Of a DNA stretch of 64,000 nucleotides, positions 45,532 through 58,107 are shown piece by piece. The stretch is taken from positions 1,296,001 to 1,360,000 of the forward strand of contig WPIO01000085.1 in the NCBI GenBank assembly GCA_009760855.2, given 5' to 3'. The DNA comes from Cristatella mucedo. Its lineage: Eukaryota; Bryozoa; Phylactolaemata; Cristatellidae. Both the position numbers and the translations under genes were made by a program. The notes beneath the pieces were generated by a model, which worked only from the letters and a program-made list of their open reading frames with translations, had not been told where the DNA came from and searched no databases. The stretch's first letter is position 1. Every line of letters begins with the position of its first letter.

Positions 45532-46584
45532 CTGCGAGAGCGCCCGCGCGCGAGAGAGATGAGAGACGAGAAGTCGCGCGCGAAGCGTCTCGGCATCCGC
45601 GGCAGGGCGCGCGCGCGCCCGCGATCGCGGCGGCGGCTGGCGCGTCCGCGCTCACCCGTGCTTGGCGGCGGCGGCGCGGTCGCGCTGGCGCCGGTTCTTG
45701 AACCAGTTGCCGACCTGCGTGGGCGAGAGGCCGGTGGCGTGCGCCAGCTCTCGCTTCTTGCCCGGGTTCGGGTAGGGGTCCTGCAGGTACCACTCGCGCA
45801 GCAGCGAGCGCGTGCGCTCCTTGAAGCAGTGCGTCCTCTGCTCGCCGTCCCAGATCGTCTTGGGCAGCGGAAACTTCTTCCTCACGCGATACTTGTCAAC
45901 CGGACCGAGCGAGCGGCCGCGCAGCTTCTCCGCCTGAGCAGCAGCCAAGAGAGAGACAGCGAGTGAGCGACAGCGAGTGACAGCGAGTGAGCGACAGCGG
46001 CACGCGCTCTTCCAGCGCGCGAACGCGCTCTCCCGAACCGCGCGCGCGGGCGCTCGCGCGCGCGGTTCCGAGCGCGCCGCCGCCGCTGCCGCCGCCGCCG
46101 CCGCCGCGCTCACCTCCTGATAGTGCGCCTCGAGCCACATCGCCTGCAGCTTGGCGTGCGACTGCTTCGTGAACCGGTGGCTCTCCAGAATGTGATAGAG
46201 CTCGCGGAAGTTGCCGGCGTGGAAGGCGACGAGCGCGCGCGCCCGCAGCACAGCCTCGTTCTTGTTGAGCGCCTCGCACACGGCCGGGTTGACAGGCAGC
46301 GACCAGAGGAAGCGGCCCAGTCGCTCCACGTCGCCGCTCTCCTCCAGCGTCTCGCACACTTGCGCCACCTGCGTCGGCGTGAAGCTGAGCAACGGCATGG
46401 CCGCCGCGGCCGCCGCAGCGGCTGCGGCGGCAGCCGCCATGCCGCCGCCGCCGCCGCCGGGCGGCGGCAGGCAGCCGGGAAACACCGCGGCTGCTGCCGC
46501 CGCCGCCGCTGCGAACGGGTTAGCCAGGCCGGCGTACAGCGACATCGGACTGAACATCATGTCTGCTGCTCGCGCTGTCCGCAC
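45225..46584 (-). CDS. Six3/6: Six3/6 (optix-type) homeobox transcription factor, three exons
   Basis: Joining 46584-46114, 45933-45656 and 45531-45225 gives 351 residues, or 343 from the ATG at 46560, whose [12 protein letters not shown] context looks more natural. Two poly-Ala tracts (about 25-33 and 50-62) and a Gly run precede the SIX domain (about 66-180: [60 protein letters not shown]). The homeodomain follows to about 247, with [20 protein letters not shown] and WFKNRRQR (234-241), lysine at homeodomain position 50. The [13 protein letters not shown] start separates Six3/6 from Six1/2 and Six4/5 (family knowledge). These proteins specify anterior brain and eye and often repress through Groucho. 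After the homeodomain come GRKRKL and Asp/Glu-rich runs. Both introns are tiny (180 and 124 nt) and keep frame. Confidence 0.93.
45656..45933 (-). CDS. Six3/6: Six3/6 exon 2 (end of SIX domain and homeodomain)
   Basis: 278 nt. The acceptor is GCTGCTCAG|GCGGAG and the donor AAGCACGG|GTGAGC, phase 2. It encodes [17 protein letters not shown] to [12 protein letters not shown]. If the donor were ignored, the frame would stop two codons later, so splicing is expected; human SIX6 is also spliced at about this point. Confidence 0.9.
45934..46113 (-). other. Six3/6: Six3/6 intron 1, in-frame and stop-free
   Basis: 180 nt (GTGAGC..TGCTCAG), exactly 60 codons, with no stop in the coding frame. Read through, it would add an Ala- and Arg-rich segment between AHYQE and AEKLRGR. 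That the conserved residues are contiguous in all known family members shows it is an intron in the standard product. Confidence 0.85.
46114..46584 (-). CDS. Six3/6: Six3/6 exon 1
   Basis: 157 codons from the first ATG (149 from 46560). It ends in AHYQE in phase 0 with donor CAGGAG|GTGAGC. It carries the poly-Ala/Gly N-terminus and most of the SIX domain. Confidence 0.88.
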
Positions 46585-46615
46585 GATGCGCTCCTTAGAA
46601 GCAGTCCTGGAGCAG

Positions 46616-46646
<31 letters not shown>

Positions 46647-47165
46647 GCCCTCCCGGCGCTGCCGCCGCTCACTGGCCGATAGGCGCACGACGGAGTGAAT
46701 AGGGCGAGCGCCGTCAGCTGCGGCTGCGGTCCTGCGTCGTCGGCGGCCGAGCTCCGTCTAATCCCGTCGCCGCCCGCGACAGTATCAATTAATACCGAAA
46801 CTATGCGCCCGCTGTAGGCCAATGAGCTGCACCGGAGCGCCGCCGCCGGCTGTGCCTTTTCCGGCAGCGGCGGGAAGCCGGGGGAGACGTCGCCACGGGC
46901 GGGTCAACCGCGGCGGCGGCGGCGGCGGCGGTCTGATCGGCGGGCCGCGGGGCGGCGCCGAGCGTCGACTTTGCCCCGCCTCTTCGCCGCCGTGGCTCCC
47001 CCCCCCCCGGTCTGTTCATCCGCTGGGCGGATAGAGGGGGCGGGGCGGACAGACAGCACGGCTGGCGCACCGGCGGCGGCAGCCGCCGCCAGTGGTCGCT
47101 GAGGGTCGGGCGACCTGACATCGGCGAGTTTTCTTGCATAATCCGGCTTTTCGCAGAGAGTCATT
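46585..47165. promoter_or_regulatory. upstream region of Six3/6
   Basis: GC-rich. It holds a CT run (46618-46648), a TAATCC motif (46756-46761, the K50 homeodomain core bound by Otx-type proteins) and AATTAAT near 46787. A transcription start is not identifiable. G/C homopolymers lie at 46999-47009. Confidence 0.3.
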
Positions 47166-47171
47166 ATGACC

Positions 47172-47245
47172 ATACATTTGCTATAGCGCCCTCGAGATTC
47201 AATCTCTTTCTATGCACTTTACATTTGCTGCAAATGAAGCATGAT
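47172..47245 (-). mobile_element. family-1 LINE 3' terminus
   Basis: It reads CATTTGCTATAGCGCCCTCG, AGATTCAATCTCTTTCTATG and CACTTTACATTTGCTGCAAA. Very short and truncated. Confidence 0.7.
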
Positions 47246-47519
47246 CGAAATTTGTTTCCCTCGTCACCCTTTCCTGTGTGTATAATTATAATTATTCCGG
47301 TTTACTTCCGCTAAAAGTCCTCGCCGCTGACGCCAATTTCTTTTTGCTTCGTCTTCTTATCCTGCCGCCGCCCCGCTACCTTGGTTCTGTCGTTCTCTCG
47401 CTCGCTGTTTCTTGTGGCTTTTGCTTTCTCTTCCTTCCTGCATCTCCTCCTACCTTTTTCCTCCTTCCTTCTAAAACATTCAAAAGCTTAATTTTCTCCT
47501 TCTCTCGCGTACATGTGTA
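47246..47519. other. no gene seen
   Basis: Pyrimidine-rich sequence without coding evidence. Confidence 0.4.
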
Positions 47520-47520
47520 T

Positions 47521-47569
<49 letters not shown>

Positions 47570-47645
47570 TTCAAATATATATTTATATATATATGCAAAC
47601 ATATATGCATATATATTTGCATATACATATACATATATATAGAGA
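47520..47645. repeat. (CA)n/(TA)n microsatellite
   Basis: A CA run, then TA runs with ATATGCA interruptions. Confidence 0.94.
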
Positions 47646-47692
47646 GAGAGATTGAGTTCTCTGGGGGCGCTTAATCAAGTGTATTATTATTG
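47641..47692 (+). mobile_element. minimal family-1 3' terminus on a microsatellite
   Basis: GAGAGATTGAGTTCTCTGGG, GGCGCTTAATCAAGTG and a TATTATTATTG tail: only about 45 bp of the element's extreme 3' end, fused to a TA-rich microsatellite. Confidence 0.75.
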
Positions 47693-47714
47693 TTACTATA
47701 TGTATATATACATG

Positions 47715-47851
47715 TATACAGTTAAGGTGCTCGCCCCGACCAGGTCTAAGGTGAACGTATTCGACGGCTAAAGTCGTGGGCTTGAGCTCCGTGGCATATA
47801 TGAAGCGCATGAACAGAGATAAAGTTCCCCTAGGGCGCTACACAAATAAAT

Positions 47852-47852
<1 letters not shown>
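47715..47852 (+). mobile_element. family-I tRNA-derived SINE
   Basis: It reads AGTTAAGGTGCTCGCCCCGA, CCAGGTCTAAGGTGAACG, GTCGTGGGCTTGAGCTCC (B box, mutated), AGATAAAGTTCCCCTAGGGC and GCTACACAAATAAATTATA. Confidence 0.8.

Positions 47853-47920
<68 letters not shown>
47853..47920. repeat. (GT)n microsatellite at a SINE tail
   Basis: About 30 GT units directly after the ATATAT end of the SINE. Confidence 0.96.
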
Positions 47921-50150
<2,230 letters not shown>

Positions 50151-50164
50151 CAAAAATGGTGCCG

Positions 50165-50290
50165 AGGCCGCCCTGGTTTAGGCACACGCGTAAAGACGTC
50201 TCGCCTTTGACGACCGAGGTCGTCGGCTCGAGCCCTGCATGTGAGAAGCGCCTGGATAAGTTCTTTAGGGCGCGGTACAAATGAATTTTT
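50165..50290 (+). mobile_element. family-I tRNA-derived SINE
   Basis: It reads CCGCCCTGGTTTAGGCACAC, GACGACCGAGGTCGTCGG, GGCTCGAGCCCTGCATGTGA, AAGCGCCTGGATAAGTTCTT and TAGGGCGCGGTACAAATGAA. The (T)n end is at 50286. Confidence 0.75.
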
Positions 50291-51085
50291 TTTACATGAA
50301 CAAAGGCGAGCACGTGGCCCGAAGATCGGCGACGCCTTCCTTCGGGCGGAAGCGGCTGAAACGCTGACCCCGCCCCACGCTCTCGCTCTCCTTTGGCGTT
50401 CCCATCGAAACGGTAGCGCTCGCTGTCGCCCGCGCCGCCGTCGCGAGGGTAGCGGCGAGAGCTGTTTCGATCGAGCTCAACCCCCACTCGCCCCAGCGTG
50501 GGTTGAGGCAACGGCGGCGACCGCGGGGGGGGGCTGGGGCGAAGCGCATTGCAGGCGCTGGCGGCGAGCGACAAGGACCGGCGCGCCGCCAGTGGCCGCC
50601 AGAGGTCGCCAGTGCGAGCGAGTCCTCTTTTCATCTTTTTCGACTCTGGTTCGCGCGCGCGCGCAACGCGCCGCCGAGGCTGCTCATCGAGCTTCCGCGT
50701 GAAGACGAGCGCTTACTTCCGGGCCAAGTTCGCGCGCTCTTTTCCGGGAAGACGCGAAGCCGTTCGCCATCGGGCGAATGAAGTCAATGAAGCGAAGCGA
50801 GCCGCCGCCGCCGCCGCCGCCGCGGCTCGCTCTTTCATGTAGCAGGGCACTCGCGGCCGCGGCGGCGGCGGCGGTTCATTTCAGTGCTCCGCCGCTCGCC
50901 ATTTCCTCCTTTGAAGGCCGCGACTGCGCGCGCCGGGCGGAGATTTACGGCCGCTTGCGGATCGTATTGTGGGCGACGTCGGAGCCGTAATTGATATAGC
51001 ACAGTCAAAAGGCTGAGTCAAACGTTTCAATGGCGACTTGGCTTGGCTTCCGGCTGCGGCGTGCGGACGCCTGCCCGTCCGACCC

Positions 51086-51090
<5 letters not shown>
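50291..51090. other. GC-rich sequence, no gene assigned
   Basis: CpG-rich, with a G run at 50524-50532 and GCC/GGC triplet runs at 50803-50825 and 50858-50875. No recognised gene. Confidence 0.35.
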
Positions 51091-51145
<55 letters not shown>

Positions 51146-51146
51146 A
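51090..51146. repeat. (GCC)n triplet tract, about 19 units
   Basis: Pure GCC repeat on the plus strand. Confidence 0.96.
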
Positions 51147-51539
51147 TCGGGCCTCATGCGGCGAGTATAATGGATGCTCAGATGGAGGCGCAATCATCGG
51201 TCCGACACGTGACACAAAGGAGTCAGCCACTTATCCGCGACTCCGTATCTCCGTCGGTGCCCCAGCAGCCGGCAAGGCCCGGAGCGCCGCCGCTGATGCC
51301 GCCCGCGGCGGCGGCAGGCGGCGCCGGCGCGGCGTCGTCGACGGCGGCGCCGTGCCGGCTGCCGGAGGGCGAGACGGCGGCGGCGACGGTCAGGGCGCCC
51401 GCCGTGCGCGGAGCGCGTCGGCGGCGGAGACGGAGGCGACCTGGTCAACGAAGCGAGGTCGTGGACGACCTGCAAGGTCGAATCGAGGTCGCCGTCGTCA
51501 TTCGCGGATTCCGGTGAGAAACGTAAGCTGTCGGACAAA

Positions 51540-51695
51540 AGAAAATAATAACAAGTAATAATACTAATAATAAAATAATAACAATAATATAATACAATAA
51601 AAATAATAACATAAATACAATAAATAAATACATAAATACAAATACAATAAAAATAATAACAAGTAATAATAATAATAAGAAAAGTAAGCGGTCGG
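51540..51695. repeat. (AATA/ACAATA)n AT-rich repeat
   Basis: Imperfect AATAATAACA and AATACAATAAA repeats. It contains two copies of ATAACAAGTAATAATA. Confidence 0.85.
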
Positions 51696-51837
51696 ACAAA
51701 GTGCGACGACGAAAGTGCGGCGCTCGCTGATACCCGGGCAGCGAAGTCTACGGGCGGCGGCGGCGGCGGCGGCATGACCGCCCCCGAATAGGGTTATGAC
51801 TCGGCACGGCGAGTGGTCGTCCTTCACCTGTAATCGT

Positions 51838-51878
51838 CCTCCACATTTAATCGTCCTCTGGACGATTAAATGTGGAGG
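51838..51878. repeat. 19-bp perfect hairpin, 3-nt loop
   Basis: CCTCCACATTTAATCGTCC (51838-51856), loop TCT, then its exact reverse complement (51860-51878). A third related unit (AATCGTCCT) lies just upstream at 51832. Confidence 0.95.
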
Positions 51879-52499
51879 TCCTCTTCCGTCAGCGAAGCGC
51901 TGTGAAGCTGCCGTTACGAAGGAGTTAGCACGCGGTCAAAGAAAGAATTTGCAATGAGTTTAGAGTTTAGCGACGAGAGCCATTTTCAGAGAGGTTTCTT
52001 AGTAATCAGACACCACTTATATACTTTCTGTGGAGGGTAGCAACAGGTTTAAAAGCCAAACACGGTGAAACGTTGGAATAAGATTAAGGAAATTTTTGGT
52101 TAATTTAGTTTCTCATTTGTTTTATTATTGTCCTATTATTTTTTTTTAATTTAGTAATTCGGAAAAGGTATTTTACGACGACATTTGTGAAGACAGGGAG
52201 AAAGCAGTTTCATTAGAACTAAGGAGCCAATCTAAATCTAAAATAAATTCTTTCAAAATTATTCTTGTCACTCACTTTTTGTGCAGCAATCTCTTTTTCA
52301 TCAAAAGTCTCACTGGATGCTCGTTTGCGATTACTTCCGACTCCCATCCCAGGCTTTTTCAGGTATATGCAAAATGATTGCCGAGTCTCCAGACTTTTTA
52401 ACGACTGAATTCTCGTGAGCACGAACTTGGCCAGAATACATGCACTATCAGTCGCTGACTCGTGAATGGACGGAAGTTGAAGGGTCTGAGGCGAATGAA
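51879..52499. other. AT-richer sequence, no gene seen
   Basis: Unassigned. It differs in base composition from the surrounding GC-rich DNA. Confidence 0.4.
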
Positions 52500-52600
52500 C
52501 GGGTAGCTCTTTTTACTAGATTTAATCAAGGCAGCTACTTCGTCTGCACACGCCGTGGAATATTCCTGAAGAGCCGATCGCAGGTTCTACCTGGAAACTT
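52500..52600 (-). mobile_element. family-2 LINE relic
   Basis: TAGCTCTTTTTACTAGATTT and AATCAAGGCAGCTACTTCGT match the 6705-6760 region of the full copy (same spacing), antisense. Small and degenerate. Confidence 0.55.
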
Positions 52601-53355
52601 GCTTTAGCCAGCACAGAGCGATCGTCCGTCGATAACCAGATAACCAGGAGCCAAACGACGACGCCGCCGCCTCGATCTCGCTCTTTATCTCGCTGCACCG
52701 GAAGCGTCTGCTGCACGACGGTGCAGCAGACGGAGAGGCTTGCGTGCAGCCGAGCTAATTTTCGATCTGTCGTGAAAACTTGAAAGTTACTAGTCTGGAC
52801 CGAAGTGGACCCTCGTGAAAACGAACCCAAGGCCACCGCGCCAGCCTGGCGCTGCGGCCCTATTTCCGTCAAATTAAAAGCAAATTACGACGCGATCTCA
52901 GCTCAGTCAATCAGCGCCCGAGGTCTTCCAGAGACCCTTTAATCAAGCTGCGATCCGCCGTGCGCGATCCGCCGCCGTCGTCGGGCGCAGCCGTTCGCTA
53001 GCCGCGGCAACGACGTCGAGCGAACGCCTCCGGCGGCGGCACTTCCGGCAGTGACGCGTCATTCCGCACTTTGACCAATGCTGCCCGGCGGCAAGTAGAG
53101 CGTCGCTGCGTCGCGGGCGGCGACCGAATCCGTGCGGCGGCGGTGCTTCCTCGCGTTCGCTAAAAGTCAAAGTCACGTGACGAGCCAGTCTTCGAGGAGC
53201 GGACAGTAGCGCTTTCTAGGGGACCAGCTAACCACGAGATAAAGAAATTGAGGCAGGCGCGACCGGATGCTGCGCGTAGACCGGATGCTGGTCGCAATGT
53301 GACACCGCAGCCGCGGCCGCGGCGGCGAGCATCCGCCCTAAAAAAGAGAACCGCT
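52601..53355. other. no gene assigned
   Basis: GC content rises after 52950. CCGGATGCTG occurs twice near 53263-53290. No recognised gene. Confidence 0.4.
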
Positions 53356-53361
53356 GACAAG

Positions 53362-53595
53362 ATGGCGGAAGAAGCAGCGGAAGTAGGAGCGAGCGCGCCG
53401 GGCGGAGGCGGGAAGGCGGGCGGCGAGCCACCGTGGTTCGGTCGGCGTCACAGCGGCGCACACTTTTCAGGCGAGACTCACTCCAGCAGTCTTAAGCGTA
53501 CAAATTGGTGGCTAACCTACCTTGGCCGTCTCGCGCCGACGCAGGCAGCTCACTCGCCGTCCAAATTTCGGTTGGGCCTTGACTTTAAAAAGTAA
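53362..53595 (+). CDS. hypothetical N-terminal ORF with strong start context
   Basis: 77 codons from ATG at 53362, beginning MAEEAAEVGASAPGGGGKAG. The start sits in ACAAGATGGCGGAAG, which is both a good initiation context and a YY1-type motif, as in many housekeeping first exons. The first 25 residues look like a natural acidic/Gly-rich N-terminus; the rest does not. The true exon may end earlier, but donors nearby are weak. I do not recognise a family. Confidence 0.28.
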   Translation: MAEEAAEVGASAPGGGGKAGGEPPWFGRRHSGAHFSGETHSSSLKRTNWWLTYLGRLAPTQAAHSPSKFRLGLDFKK

Positions 53596-53654
53596 AAGGT
53601 TTAGCACCCTTTGAAAAATGTTCTCGCTACAGCAATGTTTCTCCCTTCCTCTCT

Positions 53655-53661
53655 CTCTCTC

Positions 53662-53695
<34 letters not shown>

Positions 53696-53735
53696 CGTCT
53701 CTTTCACTCTCTCTCTCTCTCTCTCTCTCGACCGC
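53655..53735. repeat. (CT)n microsatellite
   Basis: CT dinucleotides with CCCT, CCGT and TTCA interruptions. Confidence 0.95.
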
Positions 53736-53799
53736 TGACGATCGGTCGCTAAAAATCGTCAGAATCTCGCGAACGCGCTCGCCCGCCGTTGCCAAGGCG

Positions 53800-53836
53800 C
53801 CCATCCGTTGCCGCCGTGGCGGCGGCAACGGATGGG
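53800..53836. repeat. 16-bp perfect hairpin, 5-nt loop
   Basis: CCCATCCGTTGCCGCC, loop GTGGC, then the exact reverse complement. Confidence 0.95.
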
Positions 53837-53894
53837 TGCCTTAGTTCCGCTATCACTGAACGCCGAGGAAAGCCAGTGCCAGCGCGGGCTCTAA

Positions 53895-55573
<1,679 letters not shown>

Positions 55574-55657
<84 letters not shown>
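55574..55657. repeat. (CAG)28 triplet repeat
   Basis: 84 bp of pure CAG. The plus frames read poly-Gln, poly-Ser or poly-Ala. The Gln frame is open from 55337 to 55744, but no domain supports a gene. Confidence 0.97.
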
Positions 55658-55658
<1 letters not shown>

Positions 55659-58054
55659 GGGCTGTGGAGGCGGCAGCCGTCCAGAGGCCTACGCAGAGGC
55701 CTACTCAGCTCTACACAGAGGCCACCTCGGTTCGGTCGAGCTAACGGCGACGACCTCGGAACTGGTGGAGGGCCGACTTTCAGCTGAACTGAATGAAAAG
55801 CAGGATTTCGGCGAACAAACCGCTCTCGTTTTGCTCTCGTTTTTCCGTCCTCCCACTCGTGGGAGTGAGCTTCTCACGTTCCTGAGCCCCGAGCCCTACC
55901 GAGGGCCCAGGGCTCAGCAAGTATGGAGAGAGGCTCAATTCGACTCAAGACGTGCGAAACCCGTGCGTCCTGCGTGCCTGCTCAACGATTTCTGCCGCGA
56001 CGAGAGATCGCCCGAGGTCGGAGGTCGGAGCCCAAGGGCAAGGTCCTTCGCGATCTTCAGCAGCAGAGATCGCACAGAGATCGCCCTTCTTCTGCCTCTG
56101 CGTATAAATATCGGCTGTTGAATCGGCCCTCACGTTTACTTTCTCACCTTACAATGGCAGCAGCTATCGGTTGAAATGGCTCGCTGCTGCTGCCGCCTGC
56201 CAGCTAAAGTTGGCGATCCAACCTATGACCCTGGTGGTATCTGCAGTGGTGGACCCTGGTGGCCTGCAGGTGGCATGGCCTGCAGGACCACCAGCTGCCG
56301 CCCATCTAGGCTAAGCAGAAAGCCTAGCAACGACCAGGCTCAGAGCCACAGAAGATCACCCGCAAAGGTCAGATTCGCTTCGGAATGCCACTGTACTCGA
56401 TCGTGTGTGAGCGAGTGGGGGGGGGGAGGAGTGGGTGGGCGGGTGCTTCGAATGTCAAGTTCGGAGCGAGCGGGTGAGGCGGGCGAGTTTTGGGGATGCA
56501 TGCATGTGTGTGAGTCGAGGCAGTTGATTCGGTAGAAAACGGTGACCGTTTCTTGCCGGACGACGACGGTCAGTCTGGGCCAGATAGTCTAGATACGAGC
56601 GACTGACAGCCAGGCGACTGCCAATCAACGGCACTATGGCCTTGGGTCTAGCAATACAGGGCTGGCTGCAGGTCGTGTCGCTGTCACGTCGCTCTCATGT
56701 CATCGCGCATGCAGCGACACGATCGCAAATGCTGCCACGAGAAGAATCACGAGAGTTTCTTACTTTAAACGACAGCGCACATGACGTCAAGGCTCTGCCA
56801 GCTGCCACGCTGCTGCTCGCAGAGCTCCCTGTGCCGGGAGGTGCGATCATTCAGCAGCAGAGAATGCGGCAAAGCTCGCTGAAGATTCAGGCGAGCAGCA
56901 ACGATCGCAACGATCGCAGAGCACCGGCCAAACGACGACGACGACGACGACGACGACGGCAGCTCGCGACGAGCGGAGAACAGAGAGCAGAGAAGCTGCC
57001 GGCCAAAGCCTGCAGCTCGTGCGCGCGCGCGCGCGCGCGAGCTCAGCCTGAGCGGCGGCGGCGGCGGCAGCCCGGTCGCAGCTCCGCACCACGATCTGAG
57101 CACGATCTCTCGCGGCCGACGTGACGCATTACGATCGTCGAACGTCCAGTCAGATCAGGCGATCACGACGACGACTCGGCGGCAGTCGGCTCGAGGCAAG
57201 GCGGGCATTTGATGACGACGGTGATGCTGCAGGTACTTGACATAGAGAGAGGGAAAAACTTGAGCGCAAAAACTGAGCCCAAAAAAAGCACAAGTAAATA
57301 TCACGAGTGGCCAGGAGTCGCCTGCTAGTCAGTTGCTAGGATGCCAATGGCTGCATATGCATGACACAAAGACGTCTTGTATCGACGTGCTTTGCCGGCC
57401 CAGCATGAACGACATTAGAACCACTGGTACAGCCACTCGCCGCGGCCGAGCCACTGGCCAGTTGTAGACTCCAGCACGGAGCAACGAACTGGCATGCGGT
57501 GGCTGCGTGCAGGAAGCGACAGCAACAATGCTCCTGGCAACTTTTGGCAAATTTTCCCGGCAACGACAGTCGCGTGTCACAGGCTGCTGTTGCTGCTGCC
57601 ACAGGACGCATCAGGAGGAGGTGCAGGCGACTGCGCCCGGGCAGCACTGGCACAGGCATGCAGCGAGGAGCCCTGAGATACGGAGAGTCTCTGGAACAGT
57701 CCGACGTTCTCTTGCAAGAAACCCCTATAAACAGACGATATCTCTGCCGAAGACTCCTCATGCAACGAGACTAACTGGGCACAGTTGCTATGGGCGCTGG
57801 AGTCTCTCGAGCATGAACTGCTTAAACTCAAAGACTGCTTGGCTGTCCGTGTGCACGGATTGCAATAGTTTAGTATATAAGTCAAGCGACTGCTTTTTGT
57901 GGTAGCTGCTTGCATTTGACTGATCGGCAGCAGCCCATCATCAAGGAGCAAGGCACTAAGACGTAACCAGGCAACAAGGCGTAACAAGGCGTAACCAGGC
58001 AACAAGGCAATCTTCTCAAGCTAATGTGAAAAAGAAAAGAAGACACGCACGCAC

Positions 58055-58057
<3 letters not shown>
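55658..58057. other. CAG-rich, moderate-GC sequence, no gene assigned
   Basis: Includes (ACG)n near 56936-56957 and (CG)n near 57022-57039. Several frames over 130 codons exist on both strands (for example 58005-57577 minus), none with a recognised domain. Confidence 0.35.

Positions 58058-58106
<49 letters not shown>
58058..58106. repeat. (GA)n microsatellite
   Basis: About 24 GA units. Confidence 0.95.

Positions 58107-58107
<1 letters not shown>

Noticed and set aside
45649-45660. Natural stop of Six3/6 at KHG-stop
   Set aside because: The stop lies inside the donor CACGG|GTGAGC; splicing to 45531 restores phase and resembles the family gene structure.
51170-51517. Plus-strand first exon starting MDAQMEAQSSVRH with donor TTCCG|GTGAGA
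   Set aside because: Good donor but the protein dissolves into Arg-rich triplet translation; not enough to call.
57577-58005. 143-codon minus-strand frame (ISSVYRGFLQENVGLFQRL)
   Set aside because: Some natural-looking text, but no family match, weak donor and no partner exon.
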